DNA of 38,720 nt from Bacteroidales bacterium (GTDB taxonomy: Bacteria; Bacteroidota; Bacteroidia; Bacteroidales; WCHB1-69). Positions 7,360 through 14,164 of this stretch are shown here, in pieces. A program made the position numbers and the translations under genes. Location: positions 1-38,720 of the forward strand of contig JAGCVQ010000023.1 of NCBI GenBank assembly GCA_017962275.1, in the 5' to 3' direction. The notes beneath the pieces were generated by a model. It did no database searches. It was not told where the DNA came from and was given only the letters and a program-made list of their open reading frames with translations. Every line of letters begins with the position of its first letter. Within the stretch, counting starts at the first letter, position 1.

Positions 7360-8220
7360 TTACACCAGCTCCCTGATCAAGCGTTCCGTATCGCCGGGGA
7401 GAAGGTAAATCGGGGGGATCTCAATCATGGTGTATGCCCCGAAACGTTGCTCGTCACGCATACGCACAGCTGCGCGGGCGACGGCGACCAGCACCTGGCC
7501 GGTGAGCGCGGGGTTGTTGATTTCCATGTTGAACTCGAACCGCTGGTTGTGGGTCTCTCCACTCACACCCGAACGCACCAGATGCACGCCGTGGGCCACG
7601 TTATTTAACGCATCCACAGAGGGGACGGGAATCACGTGGGTCTCGTCGTGGGCAAAGTAGTCGTCCGCGAGCAGCAGTTTCTCCACGGTGGCGAAATCGG
7701 CGCCCTCTTCGAGTTCGATATAGACCATGCGGCGATGGATGCCGGTCCCCAACGGAATCGTCATGGAAAGTGCATTCTTGACACCCGGGATTGCCTTGGC
7801 CGCCACCGTGTGTCCCATGCTTCTGCCGGGACCGAAGTTCGTGTAAGTCAGTCCTTTCGGGGCGATGGCAGTCAGCAGGGCGCGGACCATGGAGTCGGAA
7901 CCGGGATCCCAGCCGGCGGCGATAACGCTCACGGCCTTGTGTTCCCGGGTCAGCGGGGTGAGCTGTTCGCGAAGGTCGTAAATCTGACCGTGGATGTCGA
8001 AACTATCGACGGTGGAGATACCGCGTTTGAGCAGTTTCTCCGCAAATGAGGGCACCTCGCGGGTGGGCGTACACAAAGCCGCCACATCCGCATCGATGTC
8101 GTCCAAATTGTCGTTATGATGGTAAATGCCAACTAATTGCATGTCTTCAGCAGCCAAAACCGCCTGTTCCACGGCCTTTCCGATGTTGCCGTATCCGATG
8201 ATTGCGATGCGCGTTTTCAT
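7360..8220 (-). CDS. ddh: meso-Diaminopimelate D-dehydrogenase
   Basis: NADPH-dependent enzyme (EC 1.4.1.16) that reductively aminates L-2-amino-6-oxopimelate to meso-DAP, the one-step route to lysine and peptidoglycan cross-link precursor. The 286 residues begin with a Rossmann motif IIGYGNIG (7-14). Family landmarks follow: VDSFDIH (near 92), GWDPGSDSM (near 122), GPGRSMGHTVAAK (near 150-162) and the C-terminal GAYTMIEIPPIYL. The order and spacing match Corynebacterium Ddh as I know it, though this copy is shorter. It is a single gene with its own promoter at 8242-8249. Confidence 0.93.
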   Translation of the reverse strand: MKTRIAIIGYGNIGKAVEQAVLAAEDMQLVGIYHHNDNLDDIDADVAALCTPTREVPSFAEKLLKRGISTVDSFDIHGQIYDLREQLTPLTREHKAVSVIAAGWDPGSDSMVRALLTAIAPKGLTYTNFGPGRSMGHTVAAKAIPGVKNALSMTIPLGTGIHRRMVYIELEEGADFATVEKLLLADDYFAHDETHVIPVPSVDALNNVAHGVHLVRSGVSGETHNQRFEFNMEINNPALTGQVLVAVARAAVRMRDEQRFGAYTMIEIPPIYLLPGDTERLIRELV

Positions 8221-8241
8221 ATTTTTGCGATTTTAAAGGCG

Positions 8242-8249
8242 CAAAAATA
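8242..8249 (-). promoter_or_regulatory. -7 box of ddh
   Basis: TATTTTTG on the minus strand, 21 bp before the ddh ATG. The stretch from 8250 to 8386 is AT-rich and shows nothing else recognisable. Confidence 0.65.
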
Positions 8250-8386
8250 CAAAAATTATTATTCGCCATATTAAGGAAGGTAAAACCGACAAAAGGCAAC
8301 CAGATGTGCTTTTTTAACATTTTTCAAGAGACAATCGTGCTCCCATTTTTTTTAGTTTTGCATGTTCATTTATTTATAACATAAAA

Positions 8387-8662
8387 TTACATTACATTAT
8401 AGACAGGCAGAGCCACACCTTCCTCTTTCAGCCAAATGAAGCTGTTTTCAAGATGTGAGAATTTTGCGTTCTCGTTCAGATTCTTTAGGATAAATCTCTT
8501 GTTTTTCGCATTGAGCTCGGAAGGAATCAGGTCGAAGATTTCTCCTATATAAAGTTTGTTCTTCTTGTCGTATTTGGCAATGTCACGCTTATAGAGCCGT
8601 AGAATGGCCTGTTGCTTAGCAAGGACTTCCTGAAGATTGTTTGAATCCAGATACTTTTGCAC
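8387..8662 (-). pseudogene. Fragment of AAA ATPase (DUF4143-type)
   Basis: About 91 codons (only GTG at 8662 as a start) matching, from memory, an internal stretch of Bacteroidota AAA_14/DUF4143 ATPases: a KYLDSNNLQEVLAKQQ helix, LYKRDIAKYD, then FDLIPSELNAKNKRF and LKEEGVALPVYNV. Walker motifs and the nuclease-like C-terminus are missing. The 5' side is cut exactly where the duplicated hydrolase tail begins (8664), and the 3' side ends in a premature TAA. It belongs to a different subfamily from the intact ATPase at 10009. Confidence 0.7.
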
Positions 8663-8663
8663 A

Positions 8664-8862
8664 GACGAACTGAAACGGATTCAATCGCCCACGCTTGTCA
8701 TCGCCGGTAGCAAGAACATGATCAAGGACTCGCACGCCCGTCTGATCGCCGCCCAAATTCCAAATTCGGAACTCCAAATCATCCCGGCAATCACTTCATC
8801 GCGAACAAAGAGCCGGAGTTCTTTAATGAAGTGGTGCTGAGATTCTTGGTGCAGTAACCATG
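8664..8862 (+). pseudogene. Duplicated 3' end of alpha/beta hydrolase
   Basis: This segment is nearly identical to 12806-13006, the last third of the intact hydrolase gene, in the same orientation. It starts at the DELKRIQSPTLVIAG coding region and runs just past the stop codon. A one-base deletion in a G-run near 8786 shifts the frame before the catalytic His region. There is no start or N-terminal domain, so it is a dead copy. The strong terminator at 8871 follows. Confidence 0.85.
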
Positions 8863-8870
8863 CGACAATT

Positions 8871-8904
8871 AAAAGTCGCGGCCTTCGGGTCGCGACTTTT
8901 TTTT
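8871..8904 (+). terminator. Strong intrinsic terminator with UUCG loop
   Basis: A 13-bp stem (8871-8883 with 8888-8900, one G-U pair) closed by TTCG and followed by eight Ts in total. The next promoter box begins two bases later. Confidence 0.88.
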
Positions 8905-8905
8905 G

Positions 8906-8913
8906 TATTTTTG
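8906..8913 (+). promoter_or_regulatory. -7 box of the Cys4 ORF / phzF operon
   Basis: TATTTTTG directly behind the terminator T-run, 15 bp before the ATG of the small ORF at 8929. Confidence 0.65.
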
Positions 8914-8928
8914 CCGCAAAAACATATT

Positions 8929-9030
8929 ATGAACCAGGAAGAATGCTTGATTTGCGGAGCGCCGCTGGAGTGCATCGGAAAGAGATGCCCGTTTTCGCCT
9001 GTGAAGGACAAAATCGATGAAATACGATGA
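8929..9030 (+). CDS. 33-residue Cys-rich ORF coupled to phzF
   Basis: A very small ORF beginning MNQEECLICGAP, with cysteines at 6, 9, 15 and 20 (CxxC then CxxxxC), a spacing that could hold zinc. It is the first ATG after the promoter box and its TGA overlaps the start of the PhzF-family gene as ATGA, the classic arrangement for translational coupling. It may be a real micro-protein, a leader peptide, or the remains of a longer protein with a zinc-ribbon start. The family is not recognised with certainty. Confidence 0.5.
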   Translation: MNQEECLICGAPLECIGKRCPFSPVKDKIDEIR

Positions 9031-9866
9031 AATACCATATCGTTGACGCCTTTTCAGACCAGCCCTTCGGAGGAAATCCTGCCGGAGTGGTGCTGCTGGA
9101 TACGGAGAAATTCCCCGACAGGGAATGGATGCAGCACATTGCCGCTGCATTGCGCTTTTCGGAGACCGCTTTTGTTCGACGTGACCGTGAAAATGAATAC
9201 ACGATTCGCTATTTCACCCCAAAAGCGGAGGTGGAGTTGTGCGGACACGCTACCATCGCCTCGTTCTATCTGCTGCACCAGAAAGGAATGGCCTCAGGGC
9301 AATGTCTTTGTCATACTTTGGTGGACGACCTGCACATTGAAGCCGGCGAGAAGGTGATGATGCAGATGGCGAAGCCGCGTATTGTGGCTACTGTTGCCGA
9401 CACTGAAGAGATTTACCGAGCATTGGGCGTGAAGGATTATCGTCCGACGATGCCCGTTCAGGTGGTTTCCACCGGTCTGCCCGACATCATGATTCCGCTG
9501 CCGGATGTGGTCACGTTGCAATCGCTCCAACCCAACATGGAAGCCATTTCTGAAATCACCCAAAAACACGACGCCGTGAGTTTCCACGTTTTCGCTTTCG
9601 GCAACGACGGCTATACCGCCCATGTGCGCGACTTTGCCCCCTTGTATGACATCCCCGAAGAGTCGGCCACCGGCACCGCCAATGCCTCGCTGACCTACTA
9701 CCTCCAGCAGTGCGGCCACCTCGGAAAGGAAGCCGATTGCGCCTTCCTTCAAGGCGAGGCGATGGGACGGCCTTCCACAATTGCCACTCGCATTCAGGCG
9801 GATGGGAGCATTTTTGTCGGCGGCACAGCGGCTGTGGAGGCTGAAGGAGTGTTGATGATAGACTGA
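9027..9866 (+). CDS. PhzF family isomerase/epimerase
   Basis: 279 residues, the usual length for the family, whose founding member isomerises trans-2,3-dihydro-3-hydroxyanthranilate. Typical motifs: VDAFSDQPFGGNPAGVV (6-22), the catalytic glutamate in FSETAFV (Glu46), VELCGHATIAS (near 75) with the LCGHAT loop, and EESATGTANASL (near 210), the counterpart of the second-half DPATGSA motif. There are no phenazine genes nearby, so the substrate is unknown; most Bacteroidota members are uncharacterised. Translation is probably coupled to the 33-codon ORF by the ATGA overlap. Confidence 0.9.
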   Translation: MKYHIVDAFSDQPFGGNPAGVVLLDTEKFPDREWMQHIAAALRFSETAFVRRDRENEYTIRYFTPKAEVELCGHATIASFYLLHQKGMASGQCLCHTLVDDLHIEAGEKVMMQMAKPRIVATVADTEEIYRALGVKDYRPTMPVQVVSTGLPDIMIPLPDVVTLQSLQPNMEAISEITQKHDAVSFHVFAFGNDGYTAHVRDFAPLYDIPEESATGTANASLTYYLQQCGHLGKEADCAFLQGEAMGRPSTIATRIQADGSIFVGGTAAVEAEGVLMID

Positions 9867-9915
9867 CAACCGCACCCGTCACTCACCATACTGCGCTCCG
9901 CTTTTTCATCGAATC

Positions 9916-9988
9916 GTTCATCATAATGAACAAAATTTAAATATCTTTCATTTTGTTCATCATAGTCAACAAAATTTTAGTATTTTTG
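9916..9988 (+). promoter_or_regulatory. Paired palindromic operators and promoter of AAA gene
   Basis: Two related near-palindromes: gttcatcataatgaac (9916-9931) and ttttgtt...aacaaaa around catcatagtc (9951-9974). They share gttcatcata in direct orientation, and the first site's tgaacaaaat also pairs with attttgttca of the second. The second ends six bases before the -7 box TATTTTTG (9981-9988), so a bound protein would block RNA polymerase. The regulator is not identified; autoregulation is possible. Confidence 0.6.
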
Positions 9989-10008
9989 CGCAGAAATTAT
10001 ATTGCGTT

Positions 10009-11220
10009 ATGGAACTGATTTCAAGACCCAATTACTACTCAAAAGTTGAAAAGATACTCGGAAATGGTGTACTGATTGTGCTGACAGGCCAACGACGTGT
10101 CGGCAAGAGTTATGTCATGAAGGAACTTGTCAAAAGGAAGCAACTTGAAGACGCATGTGTCATCTATGTTGACAAGGAAAAAACCGCCTTCGATTTTATC
10201 CAAAACTACAAGGATTTGGTGGCTTATATTGAGGAGCACAAGGTGACTGGAAAGCATACTTATATCCTTATCGACGAGGTTCAGGAAATAGATGAGTTTG
10301 AACGAGGACTCAGGGATTACTATGATAGGCCGGATATTGACATCGTCCTTACCGGCAGCAATTCAGACACGCTTTCCAGCGACTTGGCGACGCTACTTTC
10401 CGGCAGATATATTGATATTTTCGTGCAAGGTCTCAGCTATGATGAGTTCTTGATTTTCCATAATCTGGAAGATAATGATGATGCCCTCCGAAAATATATC
10501 AATTACGGAGGACTGCCCGGTCTGCGGCCTATGGGACTGGATGACCCCGAGGTCGTTCGGCAGTATCTCCAGGGCGTATATAACACCATTTTGGTGAAGG
10601 ATATCGTTCGCCGTAAGAAAGTACGGAATGTGCCTTTTTTGGAGAATTTGATCAAATATATTGGAGACAATATTGGTAAGCCGTTGTCAGCAACCAATAT
10701 ACAGAACTATATGAGTTCCAACAAAAATGAGGTTTCCAAGAACCTCATTTTAAAGTATCTGAAGGCGACCACAGAAGCATATCTTATCCATGATGTAACC
10801 CGATATAACCTACACGGAAAGAAACTGTTGGAGAGTAACGACAAGTATTATTTCGGCGATGTGGGGCTGCGAAACTTCATTGTAGGAGGCAGACGGGCCA
10901 ATGACATCGAGAAAATAGTCGAAAATCTGGTCTATCAGCATCTCATCCGGTTGGGGTATAAGGTCAATGTCGGGCAGATGTATGCCTCAGAGATCGACTT
11001 CGTGGGAACGAAGGGGGATGACACCATATACGTGCAAGCCTCCTACCTCATCACCGAAGAATCCACCTTCGAAAGAGAATTTGGAAATCTTCAGAAAATT
11101 AACGACAACTACCCCAAATACGTGATTTCGATGACTCCTTTCATGGATTCCAGCAAATATGATGGTATTATTCACATCCCTCTTGCCGAATTTTTGAAGA
11201 AAGGATTCCGCAATGAATAA
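10009..11220 (+). CDS. AAA_14 / DUF4143 family ATPase
   Basis: 403 residues, full length for this Bacteroidota-rich family. N-terminal P-loop GQRRVGKSY (about 27-35), Walker B YILIDEVQEI (about 84-93), sensor segment VLTGSNSDTLSSD (about 116-128), then a winged-helix-like middle and the DUF4143 C-terminal domain (about 200-370), with an E-I-D-F-V-G core near 325 resembling PD-(D/E)xK nuclease folds. The cellular role of the family is not established; copies are often numerous and mobile. It has its own promoter with paired palindromes and no partner gene in the same operon. Confidence 0.88.
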   Translation: MELISRPNYYSKVEKILGNGVLIVLTGQRRVGKSYVMKELVKRKQLEDACVIYVDKEKTAFDFIQNYKDLVAYIEEHKVTGKHTYILIDEVQEIDEFERGLRDYYDRPDIDIVLTGSNSDTLSSDLATLLSGRYIDIFVQGLSYDEFLIFHNLEDNDDALRKYINYGGLPGLRPMGLDDPEVVRQYLQGVYNTILVKDIVRRKKVRNVPFLENLIKYIGDNIGKPLSATNIQNYMSSNKNEVSKNLILKYLKATTEAYLIHDVTRYNLHGKKLLESNDKYYFGDVGLRNFIVGGRRANDIEKIVENLVYQHLIRLGYKVNVGQMYASEIDFVGTKGDDTIYVQASYLITEESTFEREFGNLQKINDNYPKYVISMTPFMDSSKYDGIIHIPLAEFLKKGFRNE

Positions 11221-11286
11221 CAATTAGAACAAATCAAACCGTATAATGCGGTGGTTTCTGGAGGATTATGACATACAGTGTACCCC

Positions 11287-11874
11287 TCAGTGCGCAAAAA
11301 CCACCCCGAGGTAGAACCGTGCGCCTGAGGGCATTTCTCGAGTGGGCAGCGGGACAAGCCAGTCCGTTTTGAACGTGAGGTGGATAGCCGGAGTAAGGGC
11401 AAATTCCACTCCGATGTTGGGATCTATGCAGAAAAATGTCTCGTTGTGCACTACGACATCCATTTCGGGAACCCAATCTTCCGACGAGCCGTCGAACATC
11501 AGCAGCGAGGAGGTCCTCCCGCCGCCGAGGGTAAGTCCAACGTAGGGTTGCCAACGTCCGAACTTCCAATAGGTGTCCACCAACAGACCGCCCCAGCCAG
11601 TGCGGAAATAACTGCCGTTTTTCATCTGACGCAGGGTGGAGACATACCCTTCGCCGCCCAAGCGGAGATGGTTGCCGAGATGGAAGCGAATCACACCGCC
11701 CAATCCGAAAGTCATCCCTTTGGCATTGTAGTCCATATCGCTGATGTGTCCCTGCAGGTATCCCGTGTGCACCATCATGCCGCCGTCAAAAAGCTGTCGT
11801 TCCTGTGATTGGGCACGCGCAGAGAGCATAACGGCCATCGTGAAGAAGGCCAAAAATAGACGTAAGTGGTTCAT
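11287..11874 (-). CDS. Outer-membrane beta-barrel protein
   Basis: A 195-residue exported protein. The start at 11874 gives a clean signal peptide (MNHLRLFLAFFTMAVMLSARAQ); the frame is open 7 codons further but those would spoil it. The mature part alternates polar and hydrophobic residues with many Gly and aromatic positions (FGLGGVIRFHLGNHLRLGGEGYVS, then GWGGLLVDTYWKFGRWQPYVGLTLGGG as separate strands), as in small eight-stranded barrels. It ends in FYLGVVFAH. Promoter box at 11921-11928. Function unknown; possibly a porin-like or adhesive barrel. Confidence 0.75.
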   Translation of the reverse strand: MNHLRLFLAFFTMAVMLSARAQSQERQLFDGGMMVHTGYLQGHISDMDYNAKGMTFGLGGVIRFHLGNHLRLGGEGYVSTLRQMKNGSYFRTGWGGLLVDTYWKFGRWQPYVGLTLGGGRTSSLLMFDGSSEDWVPEMDVVVHNETFFCIDPNIGVEFALTPAIHLTFKTDWLVPLPTREMPSGARFYLGVVFAH

Positions 11875-11920
11875 ATAATTGCAATTCCGTTGCACTTCAA
11901 CAGTTAATTTTTTATTGCGG

Positions 11921-11928
11921 CAAAAATA
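11921..11928 (-). promoter_or_regulatory. -7 box of the beta-barrel gene
   Basis: TATTTTTG on the minus strand, 46 bp before the ATG at 11874 and only four bases after the stop of the upstream remnant. Confidence 0.6.
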
Positions 11929-11932
11929 GCAA

Positions 11933-12169
11933 TTACCACTTATACACCGCCAAACGATTGTTCAGGTGCGGCAGGAAGAAGGCAAACAGTTTGGCACGGA
12001 TGGAGTATTTCTTCATTTCCTCGTTGTAGCCTCTTTCCGAAAGCAATGTCATGCGCGGTTCCAATTCGAGGTATTCTTTGCCCGACTTGGTTCCCCAGTG
12101 GAATTCAGCGTTGGTGTGCTTCACGGCATCGTGGTGCTTGGTGTTTCTGCCCAAAATGGGATGTCGCAT
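11933..12169 (-). pseudogene. C-terminal remnant, possibly LCM/TcmP-type methyltransferase
   Basis: 78 codons starting at an ATG preceded two codons earlier by an in-frame TGA. The pattern (HDAVKHTNAEFHWGTKSG, then a long helix and a short C-terminal end with LNNRLAVYKW) resembles the C-terminal part of leucine carboxyl methyltransferase / TcmP-like O-methyltransferases. The SAM-binding N-terminal two-thirds is absent and no promoter box is seen. I therefore read it as a 5'-truncated gene. It could alternatively be a short orphan gene. Confidence 0.4.
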
Positions 12170-12276
12170 GGGTCATCCTTAATAGTAGGGATTTTAATGG
12201 CTGGTATCACTAAATTTTAATTAAACTTTTTTGTGGTTTTTGCGGAATTCGCAACCGGCTTGTAAGAGATAAGTTG

Positions 12277-12284
12277 TATTTTTG
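12277..12284 (+). promoter_or_regulatory. -7 box of alpha/beta hydrolase
   Basis: TATTTTTG, 35 bp before the ATG at 12320. Confidence 0.6.
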
Positions 12285-12319
12285 CGGTGTTAAAACAGTT
12301 CACTATGTAAATAGAAAAA

Positions 12320-13000
12320 ATGGACATCCCACACTACTATATTGAACAAGGAGATGGTTTCCCTCTGATTCTTCTTCACGGAAACGGTGAAGACAGCAGT
12401 TACTTTGTGCATCAGATGGAACCCTTCGCTCAGCATTTCCACGTGATCGCTATCGACACCCGCGGACACGGACAGACACCACGAGGCGACGCACCTTTCA
12501 CCATAAGACAGTTTGCGGAGGACCTTCTGGGTTTTATGGATCAACATGATATTGAGAAGGCTAACATACTGGGCTTTTCCGATGGCGGGAACATTGCGAT
12601 GGTGTTTGCCCTTATGCATCCCGAGCGGGTGTGCAAGTTAGTACTCAACGGAGCCAACTTGAATGCTTCTGGCGTAAAGAGAAAAGTTCAGATTCCCATC
12701 GAAATTGGCTATCTGATTGCAAAACAATTCGCCAAAAAGAGTTCTGAGGCCAAGAAAAATGCCGAAGTGCTTGGACTGATGGTCAACGAACCGAATGTGG
12801 AATCTGACGAACTGAAACGGATTCAATCGCCCACGCTTGTCATTGCCGGCAGCAAAGACATGATCAAGGACTCGCACACCCGTTTGATTGCAGCCCAAAT
12901 TCCGAAATCGGAACTCCAAATCATCCCGGGCAATCACTTCATCGCGAACAAGGAGCCGGAGATGTTTAATGAGGTGGTGCTGCGATTCTTGGTGCGGTAA
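12320..13000 (+). CDS. Alpha/beta-fold hydrolase
   Basis: 226 residues, slightly short for the fold because the cap is small. Oxyanion-side motif LLHGNGEDSSYF (18-29), strand and turn IDTRGHGQT (45-53), nucleophile elbow GFSDGG with Ser87, acid Asp near 180 in AGSKD, and His near 205 in PGNHF, so the triad is complete. It resembles 3-oxoadipate enol-lactonase-like and other small esterases; the substrate cannot be told. Its 3' third is duplicated at 8664-8862. It has its own promoter and is followed by a hairpin terminator. Confidence 0.88.
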   Translation: MDIPHYYIEQGDGFPLILLHGNGEDSSYFVHQMEPFAQHFHVIAIDTRGHGQTPRGDAPFTIRQFAEDLLGFMDQHDIEKANILGFSDGGNIAMVFALMHPERVCKLVLNGANLNASGVKRKVQIPIEIGYLIAKQFAKKSSEAKKNAEVLGLMVNEPNVESDELKRIQSPTLVIAGSKDMIKDSHTRLIAAQIPKSELQIIPGNHFIANKEPEMFNEVVLRFLVR

Positions 13001-13010
13001 CCATGGTTAC

Positions 13011-13035
13011 GCAACTCGGGCTCAGCTCGGGTTGC
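13011..13035 (+). terminator. Hairpin after alpha/beta hydrolase
   Basis: An 11-bp stem with two G-U pairs and a 3-nt loop starts 11 bases after the stop codon. The following stretch is AT-rich rather than a pure T-run, so it is a moderate terminator. Confidence 0.55.
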
Positions 13036-13045
13036 GGAATTATTA

Positions 13046-13053
13046 TATTTTTG
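13046..13053 (+). promoter_or_regulatory. Orphan promoter facing the tRNA operon
   Basis: TATTTTTG followed 21 bp later by ATG at 13074. The frame from that ATG continues into the antisense of tRNA-Gly (stop near 13217) and is not a plausible gene. This may be the promoter and first codons of a lost gene. Confidence 0.4.
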
Positions 13054-13098
13054 CCTTTTTAAAACAGCATAATATGAAGAAAGCAGTCGTTTTAACGC

Positions 13099-13134
13099 AA
13101 AAATCAGCAAACTACGTCCGTAATTTGCTGATTT
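13099..13134 (-). terminator. Terminator of the tRNA-Leu/tRNA-Gly operon
   Basis: An 11-bp outer stem (13101-13111 with 13124-13134) continues on the minus strand through a G-U pair and a further 3 bp to a 4-nt loop, then runs into a T-rich tail. It lies 22 bp downstream of tRNA-Gly. Confidence 0.75.
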
Positions 13135-13155
13135 CTATTGTCTTGCAAGACTTTG

Positions 13156-13228
13156 AGCGGAAAACGAGACTCGAACTCGCGACCCCAACCTTGGCAAGGT
13201 TGTGCTCTACCAACTGAGCTACTTCCGC
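13156..13228 (-). tRNA. tRNA-Gly (anticodon GCC)
   Basis: On the minus strand the acceptor gcggaag pairs with tttccgc (last pair G-U); the D-arm is agctcagttggtagagc and the anticodon loop ttgccaa gives GCC. T-loop ttcgagt, discriminator U73 as is common for tRNA-Gly. CCA is not encoded. It follows tRNA-Leu by 6 bp. Confidence 0.95.
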
Positions 13229-13234
13229 TTGTCG

Positions 13235-13318
13235 TACCACGGGTGGGACTTGAACCCACACGCCCGCAATGGGCAAGGGATTTTAAGTCCCTCGTGTCTA
13301 CCATTCCACCACCATGGC
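13235..13318 (-). tRNA. tRNA-Leu (anticodon UAA)
   Basis: Class II tRNA on the minus strand. The acceptor gccatgg pairs with ccgtggt using G-U pairs, the anticodon loop cttaaaa gives UAA, there is a long variable arm, and the T-loop is ttcaagt. CCA not encoded. First gene of a two-tRNA operon. Confidence 0.94.
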
Positions 13319-13359
13319 AGCACATTTTCCAATGAACGTGTCATCACAAAATGACGGCG

Positions 13360-13377
13360 CAAAAATACACTTTTTTC
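13360..13377 (-). promoter_or_regulatory. Promoter of tRNA-Leu/tRNA-Gly operon
   Basis: Minus-strand TATTTTTG (13360-13367) behind a GTG step and an A-tract, the same layout as the tRNA-Ser promoter at 3204-3226. It lies 41 bp before tRNA-Leu. Confidence 0.7.
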
Positions 13378-13411
13378 GTTATCCCCGTCACGTTTTCTTG
13401 AAAAAAAATAT

Positions 13412-14131
13412 TTACCTATTAATCAGATATATACACGGGATTTTACCCAATTGATTCGATTCCTTCTCGAAATATTTACGCCATTTTGACACCGATTGCG
13501 TCTTCAACAGCGCATTTTCACCCGTCAGATTCGCGGCGATGCAGACCCGCGTGGCCGGTTGCAAAACGTTGCAGATCGAAGCCGTCATCCGGTTGTTGCG
13601 GTAGGGCGTCTCGATAAACATCTGCGTCTGACCGGTCTTCACCGCCACAGACTCTATCGCCACGAGTTTTTTCTCGCGGTCGTACTGCTCCGACGGCAGG
13701 TACCCGTGAAACGTAAAGTTCTGTCCGTTCATGCCGCTGCCCATCAGCGCGAGAATCAGCGAACTGGGTCCGATAAGCGGCACCACCTCGATGCCCAACT
13801 GGTGGGCCTTCTCCACCGCCTTGTGTCCGGGATCGGCCACGCAAGGCACGCCCGCTTCCGACATCACCCCCACGTTCTTCCCCTCCAGACAAGGCTGCAG
13901 GAAATCGTTGATCTCCACACCCTGCGTATGCTCGTTCAGCTCGAAGAAGGTGAGTTCGTCGATGCGTTTCTTGATGCCCGCGTAACGCAGGAAACGCCGC
14001 GCCGTCCGCAACGCCTCCACGATGTAGTAGTCCGTCTCATTGATGGCGTCCGCGTTCACCGACGGGAAAAAGGTTTCAAACGCGCCCTCCGCGATGGGGG
14101 TCGGGATCAGGTATAATTTGCCGTATTTCAT
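13412..14131 (-). CDS. SAM-dependent methyltransferase, RsmI/tetrapyrrole methylase family
   Basis: 239 residues. GKLYLIPTPIAEG (4-16) opens the fold, GVMSEAGVPCVADPGHKAV (about 88-106) is the RsmI-type SAM-binding loop, and VPLIGPSSLILALMGSGMNGQNFTFHGYLP (about 117-146, in two motifs) is family-typical. RsmI 2'-O-methylates C1402 of 16S rRNA. This protein is shorter than E. coli RsmI and resembles the second RsmI-like paralogue that, as I recall, many Bacteroidota carry, so the target is not assigned. It lies 31 bp after tolC on the same strand and is probably transcribed with the efflux operon. Confidence 0.8.
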   Translation of the reverse strand: MKYGKLYLIPTPIAEGAFETFFPSVNADAINETDYYIVEALRTARRFLRYAGIKKRIDELTFFELNEHTQGVEINDFLQPCLEGKNVGVMSEAGVPCVADPGHKAVEKAHQLGIEVVPLIGPSSLILALMGSGMNGQNFTFHGYLPSEQYDREKKLVAIESVAVKTGQTQMFIETPYRNNRMTASICNVLQPATRVCIAANLTGENALLKTQSVSKWRKYFEKESNQLGKIPCIYLINR

Positions 14132-14132
14132 T

Positions 14133-14164
14133 GGGTTAGGGGGTTAGAGGGTTATAGGGTTATT
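14133..14164 (+). repeat. Octad array between tolC-like gene and methyltransferase
   Basis: Four exact 8-bp units (gggttagg, gggttaga, gggttata, gggttatt) fill the whole 31-bp gap between two genes and overlap the TolC stop codon (14163-14165) by two bases. Confidence 0.8.

Noticed and set aside
8202-8384. 60-codon ORF in the ddh upstream region
   Set aside because: It overlaps the ddh start and promoter and has no supporting features.
13074-13217. Short ORF from the orphan promoter
   Set aside because: Two-thirds of it is antisense to tRNA-Gly and its hairpin terminator, so it is not a plausible protein gene.
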